A stretch of DNA of 64,000 bases from Sciurus carolinensis (taxonomy: Eukaryota; Chordata; Mammalia; Rodentia; Sciuridae). Below, piece by piece: positions 21,466-34,857 of the stretch. Position 1 is the stretch's first letter. Every line of letters starts with the position of its first letter. The stretch spans positions 66,630,648 through 66,694,647 of the forward strand of contig NC_062228.1 of the NCBI RefSeq assembly GCF_902686445.1, in the 5' to 3' direction. The position numbers and the translations under genes are program-made. The notes under the pieces are model-generated. The model did not search any database and was not told where the DNA came from. It worked only from the letters and a program-made list of their open reading frames with translations.

Positions 21466-23900
21466 CTAAGGAAAAACACAAACAGATCCTCTCCCCCAAA
21501 TTAATACTGGGTCAGGTCCTTTCCAGGACCCAGTCAAGATGTCTTTCCACATTGCTTGTGGATGGCCACCAGACTTTCCACTAAAATGTCTATCAGCCGC
21601 AGTACAGCCCATAGCATCCAAAGTTAAAAAATTGAGGGTGAATAAAGCAAGGTTAAGTCTGTTCTTGGGAGGGGCTAATGCCCCTATTTCCCCTTTTTGT
21701 TTAGTTAAGCAGACTTTCAATGTTTGATTAGCCCTTTCCATGATAGCTTGTCCTTATGGATTGTAGGGCAATCCTATAGAATGATAGATATTAAACTTTG
21801 AGCAAAACTATTGAAATGAAGAAGAAGTATACGCAGGCCCATTTTCTGTTTTAAATGATTTTGGCCTTCCCATAGTAGCAAAGGCTTGAAGGCAATGACT
21901 GATTACATCTTTTGTCTTTTTCCCTGTATGGGCGGTAGCAAATATATATCCTGAGTAGGTATCTACAGTTACATGTACAAATCTTAAAGTACCAAATTCA
22001 AGGATATGGGTGACATCCATCTGCCATAGATGATTTGGAAGGAGTCCTCTAGGATTTACTCCAAAATGAGGAACAGATAAATGAGGCACACAGGCAGGAC
22101 ACTGTTTTACTATATTTCTGGCTTGCTCTTTTGTAATGTTATATTTTATTTTGAGAGTAGTAGCATTGACATGAAAATCTTTATGGAAATTAATTGCTTC
22201 TTCTACAATATTAAATACATGAGGATCTCGAGTAGCTGAGTCTGCAGTAGAATTTCCTTGAGCTAAAGGCCCAGGTAAACCTGAATGTGCTCTGATATGG
22301 CCTATATATAAAGGTTCTTTGTGAGCCCACAGAAGAGTTTGTACCTGATAAAAGCATTGTTGTAAGGTAGATTGAGGACTAATGGGTCCAGCTGTCTCAA
22401 GCCGTGGCACAAGCTGGGCAATATAGAGACTGTCAGTATAAATATTTAAAGGTTCCTCAGGAAATGTTTGTAAGGCAGTTATTATTGCTTTTAGCTCAGT
22501 TTTTTGAGCAGACTTATGAGAAGTAATAATAGTCTGTACTTTATCAGAAACGACTGTAGCTGTGCCGGAGGAGGAGTCATCTGTAAAGATTGTATTTGCT
22601 GCTGGGATAGGTTGAGCCTTAACAATCTGAGGGAAAATAGCAGGATGTCTTTTGAAGAAGCTGACAATAGGTGAACTTGGCAAGTGATTATCAAATGTGG
22701 CCAGGGTGGAACAATAGACAATTGCCCAATCTTCATTATTGTTAACTAGTATTTTAATCTGTTTTGCTGTGCATGGGACAATAACTGTCTGAGGATGAAC
22801 TCCAAAAACTCGAAGGGCTATCTTAAGTCCTAATGTAACTAGATTTGTCACCATCACAGGATACGAGGAAACAACACTTTTGGGGGACACTGGCAAATGG
22901 ATCCATATCAGGTGTCCAGTTTGCCACAATAGACCTGTAGGAGTATATTCAGAATCTAATACTATGAGGCTAAAAGGCAAGGATAGATCAACTCTATCAC
23001 TATAAGCATTTTCTAAAGCTTGTTCTACTAACCTCAAGGCTTTTCTACCTTCAGGAGTTAAATTTTGGGGGGATGTAGGGTCTGAATCTCCTTGGAGAAT
23101 ATCAAACAAAGGCTTAAGTTGACCAGTGGTGATTCCCAAATTTGGCCTTATCCAATTTATATCACCTAATAATTTTTGGAAATCATTTAGAGTCTTAAGC
23201 TTTTCCGTGGATAATTGAATTTTTTGTGGCCTAACACAGGTATCTAATATTTGATGTCCTAGAAAGGTAATAGGGCTGTGGGTTTGCATCTTTTCTGGGG
23301 CCACATGTAATCTCCATTTTTGTAGGGTTTCAATAATATTGCCAAATACCCTTAATAAAGTCTCCTGTTCCCTATGAGCCAAAAAAAATCATCCATATAA
23401 TGGAGACAATAAAGTTCTTTATAATTCTGTCTAATCTGTGATATAGCCTGGCCAACATATATTTGACACATAGTGGGACTATTTGCCATTCCCTGGGGAA
23501 GGACCACCCATTGGTATCTAGTATTAGGCCCTTCATTATTTAAAGAAGGAACGGAAAAGGCAAATCGAGGGCTACCCTCGGGATGAACAGGAATGGAAAA
23601 GAAACAATCTTTTATGTCTATAGAGATGATATGACAATGTTTTGGAATAGCAACTAATGAGGGGAGACCCAGTTGCACTGGGCCCATAATCTGCATACTG
23701 GAATTTATGGCTCTCAGATCTTGCAAGAGTCGCCATTTCCCAGACTTCTTTTTTATGACAAAATGGGTGTATTCCAAGGGGAAGTGGAAGGAATGATATG
23801 GTTTTCCTTTAATTGTTGACTAACTATTTCCTGGGCTGCCTCTATTTTCTCTTTAGAAAGGGGCCACTGGGGGACCCAGATAGGATTATTGAATTTCCAT
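21466..23900 (-). pseudogene. pol remnant: RT, RNase H and integrase of the decayed provirus
   Basis: The reverse transcriptase starts near 23900 (no M is needed as it is part of pol), has LLQDLRAIN and the YMDD catalytic box at about 23390, and shifts frame just after it in a homopolymer A run. RNase H follows (TDDSSSG, TDSLYIAQ). Integrase shows the zinc-binding end (CPAC at about 22110), the first catalytic Asp (QMDVTHI), and KTENGPAY, where the usual TDN Asp is replaced by Glu. A further break precedes the C-terminal part with ERANQTLK and WKGPDPVLIWG (21466-21741). At least two frameshifts are seen, so no complete Pol is made. Confidence 0.9.
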
Positions 23901-23907
23901 GTTATCT

Positions 23908-24501
23908 TTAATGGTTCAGTGACCCCTGATTTGGCCCATGAAGAGCAGCGGCTATTACTTGTCCTGTTTTGACTGCATCACTGTTATCCCTGCAGACCTT
24001 TATATAGGTACTTAAATCTTTATTTTTCCATGGTCTTATAGCTTCTTTACACCATTTATTTGCTTGCTCATAAGCTAATTGTTTTATTAAGGGCTTTACT
24101 TGTTCTGAATCTCCAAATACTCTGGCAGCAGTTTGAATTAATCTATCAACAAAATCTGCAAATGGTTTTTTACTTCCCTGAATCACCTTGGACAACTGCC
24201 CCTGTAAATCTCCTGCCCCTTGAATTAATTTCCAGGCTTTAGTGGTAGCAGCAGCAATTTGTGCGTGCACTTCAGGATCATAAATAATCTGTTGTTGAAT
24301 ACCTTCATAGTTTCCTTCTCCTGTCAGCATTTCTACATTTCTTTGGGGAAAGCCTGCGGCAGCGTTACAGCATGTCATTTCTAATGAGGCTTCCTGCCAT
24401 GCAGTCTTCCACACTAAGTTCTGCCCCCCTGATAGCACAGCTTTACATAGCCTTTTCCAATCTTCCGGAACTAGATTTAGTCCCACTACTGATTCCAACA
24501 T
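23908..24501 (-). pseudogene. gag capsid remnant of the decayed provirus
   Basis: A 197-codon open piece carries the capsid major homology region (QGSKKPFADFVDRLIQTA) and a C-terminal helix area. It runs directly into the start of reverse transcriptase with no nucleocapsid zinc knuckles and no protease, so about 1 kb or more was deleted here. Confidence 0.85.
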
Positions 24502-25326
24502 ACTAATTGTAAATGGGGCCTGTGGACCGTACGTAGCTATTGCTTCCTTAAAATTTTTTACTGTTTTGAAATCCAGAGGTTGGTGGAGTCTTTGTCTATT
24601 TTGGTCCTCTAGTACAGGGAAGAGTTGTGGGACTGCTGAGGTTTCTTTTTTTTTTTGGGGGGGGTGCTGGGGATTGAACCCAGGGCCTTGTGCTTACAAG
24701 GCAAGCACTCTACCAACTGAGCTATCTCCCCAGCCCCCTGAGGTTTCTTTAATGGGGGTTTCTTCTCCCCATGGTGAAAAACCCATCTGATTTATAGCAT
24801 GAGATTACTCCTCCCAAGGATACCTTGGGGGATACAGGGGGCAGGCTGCTTGTGGGGGAGCTGCTGCCTCCAGGAAGGGATTGGTGTTCCTTCCTGATAT
24901 AAGTGATGGGGGTGACCGTGTCCCTGATGCTCTTTCTAATTCCTCCCTGGTAAGCCCCTCCTCCTTTTCTTCCTCTTTTTGAGAAGTTACACTTAGTTGT
25001 TCCTTTATCTCTTCCAGACACATATTTCCTTCTTCTACTAAAGTTTTTACTCTGCCTTTCTCAGATGTTAGACATTCCTTAATGAGCTGCCACATGGGAA
25101 AAGTACCTCTAGGTAACGGGGATTGCTTTTCTACTTTGATAAGATCCTCTTTATGAAGTTCCCATTGTGGAATATTTAGGACTCCCTCTTCCAAAAACCA
25201 AGGACTAACCCTGGCCAGTGTGGTTACATAAGCTGCTACAGTAGATCATTTTACGGCAGTCCCATTAGCCTTAAGCACATCTTGTATGATTCTTATCATT
25301 TGATTTTTTGACACTTGTGACCCCAT
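24502..25326 (-). pseudogene. gag matrix remnant with stop codon and SINE insertion
   Basis: The gag start is probably ATG at 25326-25324, followed by GSQVSK, a myristoylation-type N-terminus. An in-frame TGA occurs at codon 27 (25248-25246). The frame then continues with IPQWELHKEDL and an acidic linker. An ID SINE at 24649-24737 cuts the reading frame. Confidence 0.8.
24649..24737 (-). mobile_element. ID SINE inserted in the provirus gag
   Basis: Antisense copy with its A-tail as a T-run on the left, flanked by a 13-bp duplication, ctgaggtttcttt (24636-24648 and 24738-24750). It has the ccaactgagctatctcccc variant that is shared with the copies at 41220 and 46690, so it belongs to a younger subfamily. 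Confidence 0.92.
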
Positions 25327-25332
25327 TCTGGA

Positions 25333-25493
25333 GTTATGTGACCCCTCCACCAGGGTTATGTGACCCCTTCGCCAGGGTTATGTGACCTCCCCCTTATACA
25401 CTCTGGCCAGAGATTCCCAGGAGGTTATCCTACAGTTTTCCTATAGCTTACCTTAAGTTACTTAGTTTTCCTATAGCTTACTTTAAGTTACTT
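25333..25493 (-). repeat. Short tandem repeats in the proviral leader
   Basis: Three copies of a roughly 25-base unit beginning gttatgtgacccc lie at 25333-25395. Two copies of a 30-base unit, agttttcctatagcttac and onward, lie at 25434-25463 and 25464-25493 with one mismatch. Both lie between the 5' LTR and gag. Their role, if any, is unknown. Confidence 0.8.
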
Positions 25494-25546
25494 ACCTGGG
25501 AGGACGCAGAAGGAGAAAGAAGTTCCCCGTACAGGCCACCACCACT

Positions 25547-25955
25547 TGTTCCGTCCAGCGGAACTGGCGCGGAGAAAGGAGACACCACTAATCTTTAGTT
25601 TGATGAGATTTATTGCATCCTCTCTGTTTCTCTGTCTCCTTTCTTCTCCTCTATCTTCCTTCTTCTTCCCTCTCCCTCTCTCCTCCCCCATGCTCCTAGC
25701 TTATCAGCCAATTATAGAAAAGCTTTCTCTCACACAGGAGAGCATGCATGGGAATGCCAGCATAGCACTATATAAATCACGAGCTGTCCTCATGCGGCAT
25801 GATATTAGATAGCCAATCCTTGAGCTTGGCGTTAACACATCATAAGTCTCCAAGGAACTAGTAGTCAAGCAGCCTTTTTGGGTACTTCCTTATTTTGGTA
25901 GCCAGTGCCCTTTGCTCACTGCCAGGCGCCATCTTGTCCAAGACGGCCCTCAACA
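25547..25955 (-). repeat. 5' LTR of the decayed provirus
   Basis: 409 bases, with TG...CA termini (TGTTGAGGG to GGAACA on the minus strand). It holds a TATATA-type box near 25770 and an AATAAA poly(A) signal near 25607. The U3 start contains an AAGATGGCGCC motif resembling a YY1 site. Confidence 0.92.
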
Positions 25956-25961
25956 AGAGGT

Positions 25962-26698
25962 CTCTTGCATAGTTCTGTCAATTTTTTTTTTTTTTGCATG
26001 TGAACTTCAGAATTTATTTAAACCAGAAAACTGTAGATTTGAACAGGAGGGGAAAATGAAATTTATTTAAAAAATAGTATCTCCTGAGAAACAACCAAAA
26101 AGGCATAGGGTGCCTATTGCTCCACCCCTGTACAGGAAAATGGGCAGGGGGAGCCCTAAGACCTCATGCCAGCCCAGGGAGGCTCTGCATGCTCTTCAGA
26201 CGACTGACACCCAGACCTCATTTTACGAAATGCATTTGAAATGTGTATCAAAACACAACAGCCAGAACAGCTGCTTGAAGCTAAAAGCTCACAGCCCAAG
26301 TTTAGACGGCTTCACAATGTGGAAAGTGTGTGACCTTGTGTCCTTATGAGAGGACAGCAGTCTCTCTCCCTGCCAAGGATGCCAGAGAGATGCACGAATC
26401 TGTCACTCAGCATCCAGGGGTCAGAGACTCAGGGCCCACCAGCTTCAAGGGGAAGGAGAAAAATGAAAGGTACACTCCACATGGTGACATACTGGCCAAG
26501 GCCCTGGAGGGGCGCGTCTGCTCCAGCAGGGAGGTCACAGGCCACCCACCCACTGTCATCTTCTCCTCCTCCAGAACACAGGCAGCCCCTGTTGGGTCTT
26601 CAAGAAATGACTGACTTAACTTATAACCTGGGGGTGGACAGTTGTGAGTGCACCCGGGACTCCTTTGGATAGATTCTGTTGGTTGTGTCCTTGACAGA
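25962..26698. other. Intergenic stretch, possible old retrocopy
   Basis: A T-run at 25982-25997 followed by minus-strand sequence resembles a poly(A) tail of a retrocopy. A 126-codon minus-strand frame (26407-26787) has no recognised domain and runs into the minisatellite. No target duplication was found, so this stays open. Confidence 0.35.
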
Positions 26699-28625
26699 GG
26701 TGGGTGCTGGGGTGCATGAGCAGGCTCCACACTGAACCCCAGGGCCAGCTTCAGGTGGGTGCTGGGGTGTATGAGCAGGCTCCACACTGAACCCCAGGGC
26801 CAGCTTCAGGTGGGTGCTGGGGTGTATGAGCAGGCTCCATCTGAACCCCAGGAGCTGACTTCAGGGGGGTACTGGGGGGTGCATGAGCAGGCTCCATCTG
26901 AACCCCAGGTGCTGGCTTCAGGTGGGTCTGGGGGTGCATGAGCAGGCTTCATACTGAACCCCAGGGCCGGCTTCAGGTGGGTGCTGTGGGTGCACGAGCA
27001 GGCTCCACACTGAACCCCAGGGCCGGCTTCAGGTGGGTGCTGTGGGTGCACGAGCAGGCTCCACACTGAACTCCAGGGCCGGCTTCAGGTGGGTGCTGTG
27101 GGTGCACGAGCAGGCTTCACACTGAACCCCAGGGCCGGCTTCAGGTGGGTGCTGTGGGTGCACGAGCAGGCTCCATCTGAACCCCAGGAGCTGGCTACAA
27201 GTGGGTGCTGGGGTGCATGAGCAGGCTTCACACTGAACCCCAGGGCCGGCTTCAGGTGGGTGCTGTGGGTGCACGAGTAGGCTCCATCTGAACCCCAGGT
27301 GCTGGCTTCAGGTGGTGCTGGGGTGTATGAGCAGGCTCCACACTGAACCCCAGGTGCTGGCTTCAGGTGGTGCTGGGGTGTATGAGCAGGCTCCATCTGA
27401 ACCCCAGGAGCCGGCTTCAGGTGGGTGCTGGGGTGCATGAGCAGGCTCCACACTGAACCCCAGGTGCTGGCTTCATGTGGTGCTGGGGTGTATGAGCAGG
27501 CTCCATCTGAACCCCAGGAGCCGGCTTCAGGTGGGTGCTGGGGTGCATGAGCAGGCTCCATCTGAACCCCAGGAGCCAGCTTCAGGTGGGTACTGGGGTG
27601 CATGAGCAGGCTCCATCTGAACCCCAGGGCTGGCTTCAGGGGGGTCTGGGGGTGCATGAGCAGGCTTCACACTAAACCCCAGGGCTGGTTTCAGGTGGGT
27701 CTGGGGGTGTATGAGCAGGCTCCATCTGAACCCCAGGAGCCGGCTTCAGGTGGGTGCTGGGGGTGCATGAGCAGGCTCTATCTAAACCCCAGGGGCTGGC
27801 TTCAGGGGGTTCTAGGGGTGCATGAGCAGGCTCCATCTGAACCCCAGATGCTGGCTTCAGGTGGGTCCTAGGGGTGCATGAGCAGGCTCCATCTGAACCT
27901 CATGGCTGGCTTCAGGGGGGTCCTAGGGGTGCATGAGCAGGCTCCATCTGAACCCCAGGGGCTGGCTTCAGGGGGTCCTAGGGGTGCATGAGCAGGCTCC
28001 ATCTGAACCCCAGGGGCTGGCTTCAGGGGGTCCTAGGGGTGCATGAGTAGGCTCCATCTGAACCCCAGAGGCTGGCTTCAGGGGGTCCTAGGGGTGCATG
28101 AGTAGGCTCCATCTGAACCCCAGGGGCTGGCTTCAGGGGGTCCTAGGGGTGCATGAGCAGGCTCCATCTGAACCCCAGGGGCTGGCTTCAGGGGGCCTAG
28201 GGGTGCATGAGCAGGCTCCATCTGAACCCCAGGGGCTGGCTTCAGGGGGTCCTAGGGGTGCATGAGTAGGCTCCATCTGAACCCCAGAGGCTGGCTTCAG
28301 GGGGTCCTAGGGGTGCATGAGCAGGCTCCATCTGAACCCCAGGGGCTGGCTTCAGGGGGTCCTAGGGGTGCATGAGCAGGCTCCATCTGAACCCCAGGGG
28401 CTGGCTTCAGGGGGTCCTAGGGGTGCATGAGCAGGCTCCATCTGAACCCCAGGGGCTGGCTTCAGGGGTCCTAGGGGTGCATGAGCAGGCTCCATCTGAA
28501 CCCCAGGGGCTGGCTTCAGGGGTCCTAGGGATGCATGAGCAGGCTCCATCTGAACCCCAGGGCTGGCTTCAGGGGGTTCTAGGGGTGCATGAGCAGGCTC
28601 CATCTGAACCCCAGGGTTGGCTTCA
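26699..28625 (+). repeat. Minisatellite A, unit 55-60 bp, about 33 copies
   Basis: Head-to-tail units around gtgcatgagcaggctccatctgaacccc. Two zones are visible: the left half has a gggtgctg...cacactgaacc form, and the right half (from about 27800) has a shorter ggtcctagggg form of about 55 bases with more uniform units. The uniform right half suggests recent homogenisation. Confidence 0.95.
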
Positions 28626-29920
28626 TGCTGTTGTGTTTTCCTCATCAGCCTGTTCTTCAGTGACAGTGGATTTGTCCTTTTTCCTATTTATTATACCTCC
28701 TTTCAGTTGGAATTTCTAGAAGTTGAAGTCATTTAGAATCTCTGTAGAGTTCAGCTATGTTCTTCCTGTGCTGCTGACAGTCCCATCACAGTTCAGGGCC
28801 CTGCACAGGCTGGCAGGCCTCTACCACCACGCTGCACCCAGCCAGTTTACCTTCAGAACGGGAAATTCTCCAGGACAGAAAGGCTGCCGGTTCTGCGGAA
28901 TGGACCTTGTAAAGCTCTTCAAACCCAGAAAGGGGCCTCTGGAGACACCACGCCTCCTCTGTCCTCCACCCGCATGTCACCTGACCGTACTTGAGGTGAC
29001 TTTTCAGTCCTAGCAGAATCCTTGCCAGTCCAGTGAGCACAGAGGCTGGCTCTTCCAGGCCAGGTTTCTTGGTGGGCTTTAGTGGCACTCATGGTTATGC
29101 CACATCTAGGGCAGCGTTTCTACAGAGGAGTGGCCTCAGCTAACTTCCACAACACTCTTAACCATGTGATCGTCTGCATGTCCATTCATCCTCTGGGGTC
29201 ACCTAGCTCAGGACTCCTGCTTGCAACTAGCACCTCCTGTGTGGCAGGACCAGCCCTCTCAACCTCCCTGGGGTCAGGAAGGACCTTTAGCATATTGCAG
29301 TTATGCAAATAAACATGCCTACCTGTCCCTGGAAGGGACACCACCCAGTCATCCCAGGACACAAAGTCTGTACTCACTGGGACCCACTGACTTCCTCCTG
29401 CTAGGCGTCCTGGGAAACAGAGTCTTGAAAGAACAAACAGAGTCTGAATAACATAGCCAATAAGAAGCTAAGGAGCCTTCCTGTCTTTCTGGAATCAAGC
29501 CTCACTTGGCAGAGGGGTGACTTTTTCCTTTTGTTTTTGATTGACACTTTGTTAAATTACTATCACACCAACACTGAAACAAAAGAAGAAAAACTACAAT
29601 CACACAAACGAATTGCTGTGTGCTGGTGCACCGGTGCTCTGGAGCAATCGTTAGTTACCCAGTTAGAACACCACAGGGAAGGAAAGCTGCAGGCAGGGTG
29701 GAGAGCAGGCCTCCTGTGCCCTCAGCCCCACCCATCCCGCGAGGCTCTCTCTGTGGCTTTGATGGCCTTTGGGCTTCTTTGCTCCTTGCTCTGTGACATG
29801 GGGGCTGGACTGGTAGTGTTGCTCCTCCTTTGTGTCCAGCGTTGGTTATAGTGCTGTTTTGCACTCCATTTGGTCTCTGAAGGAACACTACATACTACAT
29901 TTAAAGGTCTGCTTCCTGGG
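28626..29920. other. Intergenic stretch, nothing identified
   Basis: Moderate GC, several short frames up to about 106 codons without a domain. No clear repeat was recognised. Confidence 0.45.
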
Positions 29921-29921
29921 C

Positions 29922-30045
29922 TGCAGCCGTGGCTCAGTGGGGGAGCACTTGCCTGGCATGTGTGAGGCACTAGGCTTGATCTTCAGCACCACACAAAAGT
30001 TAAAAAAAAAAAAAAAAGGTATTGTGTCCCTCTACAACTAAAACA
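29922..30045 (+). mobile_element. ID SINE
   Basis: tgggctgcagccgtggctcag, gagcacttgcctggcatgtg, then an A-run interrupted by ggtattgtgtccctctacaac. Confidence 0.9.
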
Positions 30046-31088
30046 CTTTGTTTAAGCCTCTCCCTCCCGTGAGGACGCACTTCTCTTTGCACACCTGCAG
30101 AGAGCATTGCTACTGTAGGCAACTGGCCTACCCGAGATGCTCCTCGCTGCCATCACAAGTTTGAAGTCCTCGCCTCCCGCTCCGGGTTTCCTCCTGGAGC
30201 TCAGAAACGGCTACTGTTTACAGCACATCCATCCAAGTCCATCCCCATAGGGCTGATGAACACAGCACTGAATTCCATCCTCTTCCACTCTGATCTTGTG
30301 AAGGCTCTGCCTCCTTCAGAATCGTCACAATGGTGACAGAAACATCCTTCCTAAAGTCTGCATCCCATTTGGACCTCAACCATCTTGTTCAAGTCGTACA
30401 GTTGTTTACTTTGACATCTGATCATCCTTTTTAAAAATCTGGCAGAGGAAACCTTCCTCTCCTCTTAAAATTCTTTTCTTGGTTTCAGGATCACGTACAT
30501 CCAGAAGCATGGGCCACTCTCCCTTTACCTGTGGCGTTCACACTTTCCACACCAGCTGGACCTCGCCAGTCCTGGACAGGACCTGGCATGACCTGAAGAC
30601 CTACTTTTCATGTCAGAATCTGTTCTTGTGCTCACCGTTCTCTTCTTCTAAGCATCTTTGCTTTCTATTTGCCATCCTTTCTTGACTCACTGCAGAAATG
30701 AAAACGTTTAAAACATTGGGCTTCCCCAAACACCTCTTTTTGTTTTGTCTTAGGTTCTCCACGCCGTTCCTCCTTGCCTCCCACCATTCTGAAGAGGCCG
30801 GGAGGCGGAGGATGGAGAACTGCGCAGGCTTTGCAGAGTGGAAAGGGCAAGAGCTCCCATCTGCCCTCACCCGCCCGGGACGCTGCCTGCCCCACATCAC
30901 CCAGCAGCTCCGACCGAGAGCCGGGCCTAGTCATAGCTTCTTGCCTAAATGCAACAGCTCGGTGTACAAATAAGTCACCTGTGCTGCTTATGGAAACCGC
31001 AGCTTCTGGGTTCTGCTGCTGGCGACAGGAGGCTGGTGAACGCGGTCATGTTCCCACGCACCGTCGGGCAAGCAGGACGCCGCCGTGG
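30046..31088. other. Sequence downstream of the ZNF544 remnant
   Basis: Probably the former 3'UTR and flank of ZNF544. Frames of 60-95 codons occur on both strands without a domain. No clear poly(A) signal was singled out. Confidence 0.4.
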
Positions 31089-34054
<2,966 letters not shown>

Positions 34055-34385
34055 CTGAAAGAGATCCAGCATGCCTGAGTCACTGAAGAGGCACCAGGGC
34101 AGGATGAGATAAAGGGGACTTGTGCATATGGGGGCGTCTCTGGGTTCTGTTCTCATCCTTGGGCTGAGACCATCATGTAGGATGTGAGTGGCCAGGATGA
34201 ATCCACAAACACAAAATCAGTGAAAAGTGTGAAATGAAAAGTTACAAGAAAGCAAGGTGATGAAGAAGTAATCCAGGTGGCATGCCCCTGAAGAGAAGGC
34301 AAAGGAAAAAGCCAGGCAGATGAACATTAAAGGGGAAACCCACAGAAATCACTGGTCAGTACAGTAGAAAGCCTTTGAATGCTGC

Positions 34386-34720
34386 AAAAGGTATCTGGAC
34401 CTAATCCCTGGGCCCTGTGAATGGGACCCGTCTGGAATAAGAGGCTCTGCATCGTGAATGAATCGAGGTTACTGCGAGGGGACATAATCCTAGATTCCTT
34501 CAGTGGGCACCAAATGCAGTCACAAGCATGCTCATAGGAGGGATCAGGGGAGACTCATTCACACGCAGGAGACGGTGGTGAGAAGACACAGCAGAGCAAG
34601 ACCTGCAGCTGGAAGAGGAGGCCTGGGAATTGCCAGCCCAGCGGGTGGTCAGGGAAGGGGCAGGAAAGGGGAATGAGGACCTGGAAACAAGGCACGGCAG
34701 CCCAGAGGTGATGGGCAAAG
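34386..34720 (+). mobile_element. Ancient MaLR-like LTR fragment
   Basis: Weathered phrases such as ggtatctggacctaatccc, ccctgtgaatggg and gcagtcacaagcatgctc follow the MLT1 order. It is diverged and starts abruptly. Confidence 0.45.
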
Positions 34721-34857
34721 AGGACATGGGACAGGAGCAGACCCACACATGGACATGCAGAGCACATTCTCCCTAGGCCAGGCACGGAAAGACGGCTGAT
34801 GCAGACGGAACATGGCCGGCCGGCCTGTCCCACTCTGGTCTGCTCTCACTGCTACAG

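Larger units (their letters stand above)
19527..25955 (-). mobile_element. Class II (betaretrovirus-like) endogenous provirus, decayed
   Basis: A 6.43-kb provirus on the minus strand. LTRs lie at 25547-25955 (5') and 19527-19931 (3'), and a perfect 6-bp target duplication, agaggt, flanks them (19521-19526 and 25956-25961). Six-base duplications are usual for class II elements. Order on the minus strand is 5' LTR, leader, gag matrix, gag capsid, reverse transcriptase, RNase H, integrase, env transmembrane part, polypurine tract, 3' LTR. The region for nucleocapsid, protease and dUTPase is missing, and nearly all of the env surface part is gone. Stops and frameshifts are present in gag and pol. 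The two LTRs differ at roughly 30 positions by eye, about 8 percent, so the insertion is old. It cannot be autonomous. Confidence 0.93.

Noticed and set aside
27085..27657. 190-codon frame in minisatellite A
   Set aside because: Repeat product; neighbouring units are open in other phases as well.
26699..28625. CRISPR-like array
   Set aside because: The units are head to tail with no unique spacers, and the DNA is mammalian. The same applies to the other minisatellites.
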